From the NCBI RefSeq assembly GCF_003201875.1, contig NZ_QJKD01000019.1:1-64000 (forward strand): a stretch of DNA of 64,000 bases, written 5' to 3'. Every line of letters starts with the position of its first letter. Within the stretch, counting starts at the first letter, position 1. A model generated the notes under the pieces. It was not told the DNA's origin. It did no database searches and saw only the letters and a program-made list of their open reading frames with translations. The translations under genes and the position numbers were made by a program. Below, in pieces: positions 53,722-61,368 of the stretch. Origin of the DNA: Hungatella effluvii (GTDB taxonomy: Bacteria; Bacillota; Clostridia; Lachnospirales; Lachnospiraceae).

Positions 53722-54297
53722 TTATTCTCTGTCCATGACTTCCAGATATTTACTCTCCACCGGTCTGGTCAGCCACACTCCGTTTTCAGACTGGTAAAAT
53801 ACCGCTCCGTCTCTCGTCATTCTTTCCGTATCGACGCTCAATACCACCGGCTTTCCGTGCCTTTTTCCAACCTTTACAGCCGTTTCATAATCCCCGGACA
53901 GATGGACGTACAGCCGGCTCATGGATTTCAGCCCCTGGGCCATAATGGATGGGAGAAAACGCTCCGCCGTCCCATGATACAGCACTTTGGGCGGTTTCGT
54001 TTCTTTCAGTTCCACATCCACCGGAATACTGTGGCCCTGGTTTGCCCGGATCAGCGTACCGTCTTCACTCATGCGGTAACGCCCTTTTTCATCCGTTCTC
54101 ACAATTTCCTTCAGCATTTCCAGATCCAGAGGCCTTCCCGTTTTCTGAAATCCCTCAATCAATTCCTCCACATCAGCCCAGCCATGTTCGTCCAGCGTGA
54201 TGCCGGCCGCATCGGGCTGATGGCGAAGAACCAGGCTTAAAAACACGCTCATCTTCTTCCATTTATTATTTTTCGAATTGTCGTTCTTATTCTCCAT
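53722..54297 (-). CDS. kptA: RNA 2'-phosphotransferase (Tpt1/KptA family)
   Basis: 191 residues. The ATG at 54295-54297 follows AAGGAG by six bases; another ATG at 54312 overlaps the lysozyme stop codon as ATGA and is also possible. The N-terminal lobe has FLSLVLRHQPDAAGITLDEH and GWADVEELIE, and the C-terminal ADP-ribosyltransferase-like lobe has IRANQGHSIPVD, VLYHGTAERFLPSIMAQGL and RLYVHLSGDYETA. These hold the Arg-His-Arg-Arg tetrad. In eukaryotes Tpt1 removes the 2'-phosphate left by tRNA splicing using NAD+. Bacteria lack that splicing, so the role may be RNA repair or nucleic-acid end ADP-ribosylation. Confidence 0.9.
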   Translation of the reverse strand: MENKNDNSKNNKWKKMSVFLSLVLRHQPDAAGITLDEHGWADVEELIEGFQKTGRPLDLEMLKEIVRTDEKGRYRMSEDGTLIRANQGHSIPVDVELKETKPPKVLYHGTAERFLPSIMAQGLKSMSRLYVHLSGDYETAVKVGKRHGKPVVLSVDTERMTRDGAVFYQSENGVWLTRPVESKYLEVMDRE

Positions 54298-54308
54298 CCT
54301 TTGCTCCT

Positions 54309-55121
54309 TCATGTTCCTGTCCCGCGGGGGAAGGCTGTAACTGGCCTGTAGTTCCAGCCCATCTCGTAATTCCTGGACCAGAATTCCCAATCATCACGGT
54401 CGCCCTCAAACACATTCATGTCAATATACGTTTCATCTCCCTCGTATCCGTTCAGCTTTTTCCGGTTTGTATACTGCCAGAACACCCAATTCCAGTTACC
54501 TGTATCCGGTTTCTTCATCACGCTTCTAATCCAAAGGGGATACGCCTCATATCTTCCTTCCAAATATAAATGCATCGTATCTTCCGTTGCATAGATCACC
54601 GGTTTGACGCCATAATGTGCCTCCAGCCCCTGCAGCATCACATCCAGCTGCGCGCATACCGTCTCTCGATCGGGCGGATTTACTTTCTTATCGCCATAGA
54701 ATTCGAAATCAACCACTGGCGGAAGCATTTGCCGGAAGGCTGGTACTGTCTCTGTAAAATGCTTCAGCTGGCTCTCCCCCGGGCTGTCAAAACTGAAAAA
54801 ATGGTATGCACCGATCCTGAGTCCCGTGTCCTTCGCCGCTTCCCAGTTCTCTGCAAACTTCTCATCCGTGTGGGAGCTTCCCTCTGTTGCCTTTATGTAT
54901 GCAAAATCCAGATCCTGCGCCGCCAGAACCGGCCAGTCGATGGTCCCCTGATAGTGGGAGACATCTACACCACGTACCGGATAGCGCTTCTTTGAAGGAT
55001 TATTTAACTGAATCAGGCCGCAATAGACCGCGTACCCATAGAACGCGCACAGGACGGCCGCCGTCACACAGACAACGCCGGCTGCTATTATCCGTCTTTT
55101 TCCTCTTCTGCTCTTATCCAT
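54309..55121 (-). CDS. GH25 lysozyme with N-terminal membrane anchor
   Basis: 270 residues from the ATG at 55119-55121, which overlaps the upstream stop codon (ATGGATAA); in-frame ATGs at 55133 and 55139 are possible. A basic N-terminus and one hydrophobic helix (about 10-32, RRIIAAGVVCVTAAVLCAFY) precede a GH25 muramidase domain with GVDVSHYQGTIDWPVL (catalytic Asp), FAYIKATEGSS, IGAYHFFSF, PPVVDFEFYGD (catalytic Glu) and WQYTNRKKLNG. The enzyme cleaves the glycan strand of peptidoglycan outside the membrane. It may act in wall remodelling rather than in lysis, since there is no holin or phage gene near. Confidence 0.88.
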   Translation of the reverse strand: MDKSRRGKRRIIAAGVVCVTAAVLCAFYGYAVYCGLIQLNNPSKKRYPVRGVDVSHYQGTIDWPVLAAQDLDFAYIKATEGSSHTDEKFAENWEAAKDTGLRIGAYHFFSFDSPGESQLKHFTETVPAFRQMLPPVVDFEFYGDKKVNPPDRETVCAQLDVMLQGLEAHYGVKPVIYATEDTMHLYLEGRYEAYPLWIRSVMKKPDTGNWNWVFWQYTNRKKLNGYEGDETYIDMNVFEGDRDDWEFWSRNYEMGWNYRPVTAFPRGTGT

Positions 55122-55659
55122 TCCATATCCCATCTGCATTGCGCCGGATTTTCCGGCTCTCCATGTCCTTCACAAAATATTCCGCATTCACCAGATTGGA
55201 GCGAATCCAGAATAACCTTCTTCCCTCCCTGTCAAATACCTCGATCTTTCCGGGTTTCGACTGTCCGCCTGCCGACTCCGTCACATGAAGCCCGGATATT
55301 CCCGTCGTCTGTATTCTTCCGCTTCTGTCCCGGTACGAAATCTCCATGACGGTGACCGTAATCCGCATTGTAAAGAACAGAAAAATTTCCCTGACTAAGT
55401 TCACAATGGCACAGACACCTATTGCATAAAAAAACAGGCTGTTTTTCCCATTCAGATATTCGGGATACACCGCTCTCCAGACGAAAAGGAGCACAATCAA
55501 CGCGATCACAATCGTAAGGAGAAGTCCCCCTGCATTCTCATATACCTGATACTCTTCTCTCTGGCGATTCTTCTCCGCAGCCTGCTTAAGACCGCGTTCC
55601 AGAGCCCATGCCGCTGCTGTCACAACAACGCAGGCCGCCAATATCCTGTTAAATTCCAT
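55114..55659 (-). CDS. Membrane protein with PH-like C-terminal domain, unknown function
   Basis: 181 residues with an N-terminal hydrophobic helix, then a pair of helices (LLLTIVIALIVLLFVW and FFYAIGVCAIVNLVREIFLF), followed by a beta-rich part (MRITVTVMEISYRDRSGRIQ, KIEVFDREGRRLFWIR) ending in ADGIWNG. The tail resembles the small PH-like domains fused to clostridial membrane proteins. I do not recognise it as a named family. GAGGAGGGC precedes the start. It overlaps the lysozyme gene and so belongs to the same operon. Confidence 0.65.
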   Translation of the reverse strand: MEFNRILAACVVVTAAAWALERGLKQAAEKNRQREEYQVYENAGGLLLTIVIALIVLLFVWRAVYPEYLNGKNSLFFYAIGVCAIVNLVREIFLFFTMRITVTVMEISYRDRSGRIQTTGISGLHVTESAGGQSKPGKIEVFDREGRRLFWIRSNLVNAEYFVKDMESRKIRRNADGIWNG

Positions 55660-55700
55660 TCCTGCCCTCCTCTGCCGCTGTCACTGGGAACGATCCGCTG

Positions 55701-56420
55701 TCAACGGGAATGGGCCGCTTTCGCCATTCGAAACTTAAGGCCTGTCTCCCTGTTCACTCTGTCTGCCATGGATGCTGATGCATATAAATACAATGGCGCC
55801 TCATGGCTGTTATCCAGATAAAAGCGCTGTTCTCCGCCGCCCTGCCGGTCCAGAATCCGGTTTAAAAATCCCGCCATCCCGGTATCCATCCAGTCGCGGT
55901 TTTTTCTGGCCTTCCATTGATAAGCACGGTCATGAAAACGGAAGCTTACCGCATAACGTTCCACCCCGCTGATCTCCTCAAACGGCAGCCCGGATATCGC
56001 CTTCAGACCATTTAATATCTTTCCGTAGGAATCCCACTGATAGATACACTCCCGGTCCCCGGTCGAATAGACGCAGTTCAGCGCCTTCCTGCTCCCGGCC
56101 AGTATACAGAATCCATAGTATGGGTGACTGGCAAGATACTCATTTTCCGAAGGCGTAAGCCCGAGAATAAATTCCTGTTCCATATCAGCCGGAGCAATGG
56201 AGATCCCCGCTTCCTTCAGTACCCGTATCTGCTCCAGTTTCGGAACACAATCGTCTCCCTCCACTCCCATTATACCCTCAATTGCCGCCATGGCGCGCCG
56301 TTTTACAATCTGCACACAGACGGCCAGTGCCACCGCAGCAGCCAGTAAAATCAGGAGACTGATCATTACCGTGCTGATGAAACCTGCTGCCATATCCGCT
56401 TCACTTCCTTTCCCGAACAT
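55701..56420 (-). CDS. Membrane-anchored protein of unknown function
   Basis: 239 residues with one hydrophobic N-terminal helix (FISTVMISLLILLAAAVALA, about 12-33) and a soluble cytoplasmic or external part of about 200 residues, with YPYYGFCILAGSRKALN-like and SFRFHDRAYQWKARKNRD segments. No family is recognised. Its ATG follows the PhzF stop codon by one base; a second ATG at 56393 has AAGGAAG before it and may be the true start. The neighbouring gene at 55114 is similar in layout (anchor plus small domain), so the two may act together. Confidence 0.55.
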   Translation of the reverse strand: MFGKGSEADMAAGFISTVMISLLILLAAAVALAVCVQIVKRRAMAAIEGIMGVEGDDCVPKLEQIRVLKEAGISIAPADMEQEFILGLTPSENEYLASHPYYGFCILAGSRKALNCVYSTGDRECIYQWDSYGKILNGLKAISGLPFEEISGVERYAVSFRFHDRAYQWKARKNRDWMDTGMAGFLNRILDRQGGGEQRFYLDNSHEAPLYLYASASMADRVNRETGLKFRMAKAAHSR

Positions 56421-56421
56421 C

Positions 56422-57282
56422 TCAATCCACGGTGATCGTTTTCATCGATTCCACATACCCGTACCCGCCTGCGAACACGCCGGAAACAGTATTGCCGTTG
56501 CTATGAACATGAACATATATTTCGGAAATGCGATTCAAACTGCGTCCCTGTTCAAATATATACTGACTCCGTTTCTGTTGGTATTTATGCAGATAACAGG
56601 CCAGCGCACAGTTGGAGGTTCCGGTGGCGGATTCCTCATCAATTCCATACAGAGGCGCGAAATTTCTGCATACCGCAGTTAAATTTCCGTCCCCTGTAAG
56701 AGAAAATGCATGAATCCCGACGCAGTCCCGTTCCTGACTGAGTTTCGTAATAGCGGCGAAATTGGGAACCATGTTCTCCAGTACCATCGGCGACTCAATC
56801 GGAACAATAATATCTTTTAGACCGGTCGATACCATTTGAACAGGCAGATTCCCTATACCGGAGCCAGCATTTAAACCGAAACATGGTTCGACCTCTGCCC
56901 TGTTCAGTGTTTCGTAAAATTGCGGAGTATTCTGCTGCATGAATATTGCCCCGTCATCCTCCACATTTATGCTCAATATCCCAGACCTTGTCTCGATCGT
57001 ATACCCGGATTTTTTCAGTCTGTTTAAATGTTTTAACACGACAAACGATGCAATTGTCGCATGGCCGCACAAGGGAACTTCTCCCGCCGGTGTAAAATAT
57101 TCCAGACTATAATCCGCCCGTTCTGACTGAGAAAGAAAGGCAGTCTCGGAATATCCTAACTGATACGCTATCTTTGTTTTTTCTTCCTTACTCAAAACAG
57201 GGCACTGCAAAACTACACCGGCTCTATTTCCGCCCATATTGTTTTTACTAAATGCGCTTGCTGCGCAGACATCGATCAACAT
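56422..57282 (-). CDS. PhzF-family isomerase
   Basis: 286 residues. Two mirror-image halves of the PhzF/diaminopimelate-epimerase-like fold: SKNNMGGNRAGVVLQCPVLS and YSETAFLS in the first half, PLCGHATIASFVVL, then EESATGTSNCALACYLHK in the second. PhzF acts in phenazine synthesis, but most homologues have unassigned substrates, and no phenazine genes are near. In DapF-like relatives two Cys are catalytic; PhzF uses the Glu of the SETAF motif, present here. AAAGGAATTCC precedes the ATG. Confidence 0.85.
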   Translation of the reverse strand: MLIDVCAASAFSKNNMGGNRAGVVLQCPVLSKEEKTKIAYQLGYSETAFLSQSERADYSLEYFTPAGEVPLCGHATIASFVVLKHLNRLKKSGYTIETRSGILSINVEDDGAIFMQQNTPQFYETLNRAEVEPCFGLNAGSGIGNLPVQMVSTGLKDIIVPIESPMVLENMVPNFAAITKLSQERDCVGIHAFSLTGDGNLTAVCRNFAPLYGIDEESATGTSNCALACYLHKYQQKRSQYIFEQGRSLNRISEIYVHVHSNGNTVSGVFAGGYGYVESMKTITVD

Positions 57283-57350
57283 AGGAATTCCTTTCGCTGT
57301 AACAACGGTTTATTGCTGCAGGACATGCTGTCCTTATAAAAATGGATCAT

Positions 57351-57518
57351 TTATGAAATATGAATAGTGCCATAAGATACCATCACCACACTTACCAGCA
57401 TTACGATACCATCAATCCTAACGGTCCAGTCTGGAAGGGGCCTGATAAATACGTTTATCCCCATAAGCAGCAGTGTAACAATCAAAACCGTTAATCTGAT
57501 TATCTGCATTTTTTTCAT
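57351..57518 (-). CDS. Small two-helix membrane protein
   Basis: 55 residues from the ATG at 57516-57518, which has GGGAGAATTC before it; a longer frame to 57590 would overlap the next gene. The chain has two hydrophobic stretches (IIRLTVLIVTLLLMGINVFI and IDGIVMLVSVVMVSYGTI) joined by RPLPDWTVR. No family recognised. It lies downstream of the W-rich small gene and may share its transcript. Confidence 0.5.
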   Translation of the reverse strand: MKKMQIIRLTVLIVTLLLMGINVFIRPLPDWTVRIDGIVMLVSVVMVSYGTIHIS

Positions 57519-57573
57519 TTGAATTCTCCCGTTTTTTACAATCCGCAATTTATCTGGAACCTTACCGTTATGG

Positions 57574-57780
57574 TCAGTCTGTTTTTTCAAAAATGATGAT
57601 CTGCTCTTTCATCGATATTTTACCGACCTGCCAGCCATACTCTGTTAACTCTTTTTTGTAGTTCAAAAAAGAATGGTCTAATGGTATTCCAACAATATCC
57701 GCTATCTCATCAAACGTTAATTTCAATGATTTGCTTTCCTTTTCCCGTACATATTCCCACAATGCCTGATATTTGCTCAT
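57574..57780 (-). CDS. Small conserved protein (DUF7662-like)
   Basis: 68 residues: KYQALWEYVREKES, SLKLTFDEIADIVGIPLDHS, FLNYKKELTEYGWQVGKISM. This short pattern (W..V, TFDEI, DHSFLNYKKE, GW.VGKIS) is familiar from small bacterial proteins, sometimes fused to DNA-related or restriction-linked domains. The family function is unknown. GAAAGGAGTAATAC precedes the ATG. Confidence 0.7.
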   Translation of the reverse strand: MSKYQALWEYVREKESKSLKLTFDEIADIVGIPLDHSFLNYKKELTEYGWQVGKISMKEQIIIFEKTD

Positions 57781-57817
57781 TTCGTATTACTCCTTTCCAA
57801 TTCTCTGAAGCTGCCGT

Positions 57818-58072
57818 TTATTGAAAACCATCGCAAAACGCCTTCAGATCTCTTTTGACTTCATCAGGCAATTGATTATAACCCATATCATCAATCGCTC
57901 CCTGAAGCGTATATAAGTGGACTAAGCAGACATTTGGGTAACGTAATTTCAAACGCCGAAAAGCTTCTTTGCTTCCTGTCTGCCTTAACTCCTCTGCCGT
58001 ATAAATATCGACAGCTTTCAACTTTTCTTCCATTGTTTTTCCGATATTTCGCATAGAAGTCAATTCTGTCAT
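57818..58072 (-). CDS. TfoX C-terminal-domain-like protein
   Basis: 84 residues, helix-hairpin-helix type: MTELTSMRNIGKTMEEKLKA, YTAEELRQTGSKEAFRRLKL, CLVHLYTLQGAIDDMGYNQL. This matches the stand-alone TfoX_C domain found in many bacteria. Full TfoX regulates competence, but isolated C-terminal domains have no assigned role. AGGAGGTATTATTC precedes the ATG. The gap up to 58442 (370 bp) shows only a hairpin near 58380 and no gene. Confidence 0.75.
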   Translation of the reverse strand: MTELTSMRNIGKTMEEKLKAVDIYTAEELRQTGSKEAFRRLKLRYPNVCLVHLYTLQGAIDDMGYNQLPDEVKRDLKAFCDGFQ

Positions 58073-58379
58073 AGAATAATACCTCCTGAACTTTGTCGTT
58101 TATTTTCACCTGATCGGTCAACAGACGCTGCTGATAAGCCAGTAATTCATGGCCTTTCGGGCAAAAAATGATCACTGGTTTATACCCCGTATAAAGTCTA
58201 AAAAATACGATCGACCGCCATAGTTTCATTTTACAGTAATCCCCACTATTTTACTACCACGTTTATTACGAAAATTCATTTTGTAATTCTGTATCAGCGC
58301 TAACCTAAAAAATACAGGTACCTGCAGGACCACACAAATGACGCATCTGTTACAGACTATCATTGTAAGGCAAAGCTTA

Positions 58380-58419
58380 GCGGCGCCGTATAACCGATTT
58401 TCCACTTCTGCGGTGCCGC
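58380..58419 (-). terminator. Possible terminator after the MerR-methyltransferase gene
   Basis: GCGGCGCCG (58380-58388) pairs with CGGTGCCGC (58411-58419), one G-U pair, 22-nt loop, 24 bp past the stop codon. No U-run. Confidence 0.4.
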
Positions 58420-58442
58420 ATTGATTCCGTTCTCTGCCTCGT

Positions 58443-59519
58443 CTAATCCCCGGCCCTTCTATCCCCGCCCCTTCTATCCCCGGTCACAATCCAAATTAAC
58501 GGATCCACCTGTACATGCCTGGCATCGAATCCCAATGTTTCCAACACGCCTTCCAGCCGGTCCACATATGCGAAATATTCATCCTCCAGATCTTCCCGTT
58601 CCGCGTCAGAACAGTTTTCCGCAAATATCTTCCTTGCCTCTTCATCGGCAAACATCAGATCCGCAATCACAATACGCCCCGCCGGTTTCAGAATCCGGGC
58701 CATCTCCTTGACAGCCAGGATTTTCTCCTCCTCATTACAATGATGGAACGCATAGGATGATACCACGGTATCCACACTCCCGGAATCCATGGGAAGCTGC
58801 AGAAACGTTCCCAGTTTCACCTTCAGCTTGGGAAACTTCTTTTTAGTCACCTTGAGCATATTCACCGACTGGTCGATGCCAGTAATTTCACAACCAGAAA
58901 GCCGCCGGCCGGCCAGTTCTCCCGTACCGACTCCGATTTCCGCCATGATTCCCCCATGCTCCCGAGCCAGCCGCGCCGTCTCATTTAGGACCGTTTCATA
59001 ATTCTCATAAAATGCGAGCCCATTCACACCACGTCTCACCATCTCATCGTAATGAACCGCAGAACTATCGAAGTCCCACCGGTCCTCCCACTCCGCCATC
59101 CCCGCAAGCAGTGCCCCAGTTTTCTCCAACTCCTCCATGGCACTTGCCGGTATGGCCGCATTGGAACCGGAACCTCCGTCTTCCGTTCCATTTATCTCTC
59201 CCAGCATCCCGTCTATGCACCCCGCCAGGGAATCCCGAATCAGGCTCATGGAATGAACATGGCGGTTTAAAATATCATACTGCTGAAAAAATAAATTCAC
59301 CGGACTTTCCTCCTGCCCGAGCAGTTTTAAAATCATTTCTATGGAAAATCCCATCCTTCGGTACAGCAGAACAATCTGAATCCTGGCGACATCATCCATC
59401 GTATACATCCGATAACCATTTTCATCCCTGTGCGGTGCAAGAACCCCCTTCTTTTCATAAAAGCGCAGGGCGTTTGGATTGACATGCAGCATTTTAGCCG
59501 CCTCGTTGATTTTAAGCAT
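58443..59519 (-). CDS. MerR-family regulator fused to a SAM methyltransferase
   Basis: 358 residues. Residues 1-75 are a MerR winged helix: MLKINEAAKMLHVNPNALRF, YEKKGVLAPHRDENGYRMYT, then the RIQIVLLYRRMGFSIEMILK dimer helix start. From about 130 a class I methyltransferase follows: glycine-rich AEIGVGTGELAGR, acidic ITGIDQSVNMLKV, DTVVSSYAFHHC and IVIADLMF. The fusion suggests that methyltransfer, or SAM binding, answers the signal sensed by the DNA-binding part. The tail is GDRRGGDRRAGD, made by a 15-bp DNA repeat. AGGAGGAAAG precedes the ATG. It is alone on its transcript. Confidence 0.85.
   Translation of the reverse strand: MLKINEAAKMLHVNPNALRFYEKKGVLAPHRDENGYRMYTMDDVARIQIVLLYRRMGFSIEMILKLLGQEESPVNLFFQQYDILNRHVHSMSLIRDSLAGCIDGMLGEINGTEDGGSGSNAAIPASAMEELEKTGALLAGMAEWEDRWDFDSSAVHYDEMVRRGVNGLAFYENYETVLNETARLAREHGGIMAEIGVGTGELAGRRLSGCEITGIDQSVNMLKVTKKKFPKLKVKLGTFLQLPMDSGSVDTVVSSYAFHHCNEEEKILAVKEMARILKPAGRIVIADLMFADEEARKIFAENCSDAEREDLEDEYFAYVDRLEGVLETLGFDARHVQVDPLIWIVTGDRRGGDRRAGD
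58446..58482 (-). repeat. 15-bp tandem repeat at the gene end
   Basis: ATCCCCGGCCCTTCT, ATCCCCGCCCCTTCT and ATCCCCG in tandem code the C-terminal GDRRG/GDRRA units of the MerR-methyltransferase. Length can vary by slippage in whole-codon steps. Confidence 0.7.
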
Positions 59520-59738
59520 CTTCTTTCCTCCTAAACATACCGTTTTCCCGGTGACAACGTAAGTATAGAGCTTCGCCCAGGGTGAATGTCAAGCGGGTAT
59601 TTTTCACCATATTCATTATTGGGGCACTGTCCTGCACTTTTTTTACAATGGAGTCATTGAAGTCACTGCCGAGATCTGCATAAAATTACATCTGCTTTTA
59701 TTTTAACTCCTGCCTGCTGTGAAAAAGCCAAAAAGCGA

Positions 59739-59774
59739 TAAAATAAAATAAAATAAAATGAAATAAAATAAAAA
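59739..59774. repeat. ATAAA pentanucleotide microsatellite
   Basis: About seven five-base ATAAA units, interrupted once by TGAAA, in the 438-bp gap (59520-59957) between glyA and the MerR gene. A small frame across it (59663-59908) is low-complexity and was not accepted as a gene. Confidence 0.75.
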
Positions 59775-59849
59775 CAAAAAAACAGCAGACCGAAACCGCA
59801 CAGTCTCCCATTCCAGGGAACCGCACGCCTCCGGCCTGCCTCAATCTCA

Positions 59850-59894
59850 TTTACTGCTATTTTATTTACTGCTGTCTCATTTACCGCTGTCTCA
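59850..59894. repeat. 15-bp tandem repeats after glyA
   Basis: TTTACTGCTATTTTA, TTTACTGCTGTCTCA and TTTACCGCTGTCTCA in tandem, followed by a decayed fourth unit. They lie just past the glyA stop codon. Confidence 0.7.
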
Positions 59895-59957
59895 TTACCG
59901 TGTCGCATTCTATCATTATCTGTGATTTACTCTACAATTTTCTATATATTTACTGAA

Positions 59958-61205
59958 TTATTCGTAGATCGGATACTTCGTACAGATTTTCGTCACTTCG
60001 GCTCTGATGTAGTCGGCCTTGTTCTCAAAATCAGTCGCAGCCAGCCAGATGCATTCTGCGATCTTTTCCATATCCTCTTCCTTTAATCCTCTGGAGGTTA
60101 CAGCCGGGGTTCCTACACGAACGCCGGAGGTCACGAACGGGCTTCTCGGATCATTCGGAACCGCATTCTTATTCAGTGTAAGATAAACCTCGTCACAACG
60201 GTTCTGAAGCTCCTTACCGGTTACTTCCATACCGCGTAAGTCGATTAGCATCAGATGATTATCCGTGCCGCCGGTCAAAATGTTGAAGCCCTGCTTCACA
60301 AGAGCCGCAGCCAGAGCTTTGGCGTTTTTCACTACCTGCTCCTGATACGCTTTGAATTCCGGCTTCAGCGCCTCACCGAAGCACACTGCCTTGCCAGCGA
60401 TTACATGCTCTAAAGGACCGCCCTGGGTGCCCGGGAAAATAGCTTTGTTGAAATTGAATTTCTCAGCAGCTTCCTTATTGGCCAGAATCATACCGCCTCT
60501 CGGTCCGCGAAGCGTCTTATGGGTCGTGGTTGTCACGACATCTGCATACGGAATCGGACTTGGATGAAGCCCTGCTGCCACTAATCCGGCGATATGAGCC
60601 ATATCTACCATCAGGTAAGCGCCTACCTTATCGGCAACCTCACGGAATCTCTTGAAATCAATGGTTCTTCCGTAAGCACTTGCGCCTGCAATGATCAGTT
60701 TCGGTTTGTTTTCAACAGCGATCCGCTCCATCTCGTCGTAATCGATGAATCCCTCGTCACCCACACCGTAAGGAACAATATTAAAATAAAGACCGGAAAA
60801 GTTGACTGGACTACCATGTGTTAAATGGCCGCCGTGGTTCAAATTCATGCCCATCACGGTATCGCCCGGCTGCACCATGGCTACAAATGCCGCCATATTA
60901 GCCTGTGCTCCTGAATGCGGCTGTACGTTGGCGTAATCACAGCCAAACAGCTTCTTTGCTCGCTCGATGGCAATATTCTCCACAATGTCCACATCCTCGC
61001 AGCCGCCGTAATAACGTTTTCCAGGATATCCTTCTGCATACTTGTTGGTGAGAACGGTTCCCATCGCCATCATAACCGGCTCAGAAACGATGTTTTCCGA
61101 CGCGATCAGCTCTAAGTTTCTTCTCTGGCGCGCGCATTCCAGCTCAATAGCCTCGCCCACTTCCTTGTCATAGCTGGTGATAAACTTCATTACTTCATTG
61201 ACCAT
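59958..61205 (-). CDS. glyA: Serine hydroxymethyltransferase
   Basis: 415 residues from the ATG at 61203-61205, behind GAGAGGGAAAGTG; a GTG two codons upstream is too close to that site. It is a fold-type I PLP enzyme: LELIASENIVSEPV, YAEGYPGKRYYGGCEDVD, NVQPHSGAQAN, the PLP lysine in VTTTTHKTLRGPRGG, and TGGTDNHLMLIDL near the C-terminus. It swaps the hydroxymethyl group between serine and tetrahydrofolate, feeding one-carbon metabolism. Single gene between a hairpin terminator upstream and simple repeats downstream. Confidence 0.96.
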   Translation of the reverse strand: MVNEVMKFITSYDKEVGEAIELECARQRRNLELIASENIVSEPVMMAMGTVLTNKYAEGYPGKRYYGGCEDVDIVENIAIERAKKLFGCDYANVQPHSGAQANMAAFVAMVQPGDTVMGMNLNHGGHLTHGSPVNFSGLYFNIVPYGVGDEGFIDYDEMERIAVENKPKLIIAGASAYGRTIDFKRFREVADKVGAYLMVDMAHIAGLVAAGLHPSPIPYADVVTTTTHKTLRGPRGGMILANKEAAEKFNFNKAIFPGTQGGPLEHVIAGKAVCFGEALKPEFKAYQEQVVKNAKALAAALVKQGFNILTGGTDNHLMLIDLRGMEVTGKELQNRCDEVYLTLNKNAVPNDPRSPFVTSGVRVGTPAVTSRGLKEEDMEKIAECIWLAATDFENKADYIRAEVTKICTKYPIYE

Positions 61206-61248
61206 GTCCACTTTCCCTCTCTTTTCCCTTTCAATTTAACAGTTGCAC

Positions 61249-61292
61249 AAAGACGCTGGCAGAGGGACTCTTCCCTGCACCAGCGCCTCTTT
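61249..61292 (-). terminator. Terminator of the GH32 gene
   Basis: On the minus strand GGCGCTGGTGCAGGGA and TCCCTCTGCCAGCGTC pair around a four-base AGAG loop, with A/T-rich ends (AAAG... CTTT). It lies 77 bp past the GH32 stop codon. Confidence 0.65.
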
Positions 61293-61368
61293 CCGTTGAG
61301 GTTGATTATAATGCATTTTTAATAAGACTGTCAAGTTCTTTCCGGGGTCTTAACAATCTTAGGTCCCC

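Noticed and set aside
54309..55121. GH25 enzyme as a phage endolysin
   Set aside because: It has an N-terminal membrane anchor and sits among chromosomal genes, with no holin or phage gene near.
57891..58229. 112-residue frame overlapping the TfoX-like gene
   Set aside because: It overlaps a gene with a strong ribosome site in another frame and resembles no family.
59663..59908. 81-residue minus-strand frame over the ATAAA and 15-bp repeats
   Set aside because: Low-complexity NETAVNETAVNK and FYFISFYFILFY segments come from simple repeats; no ribosome site.
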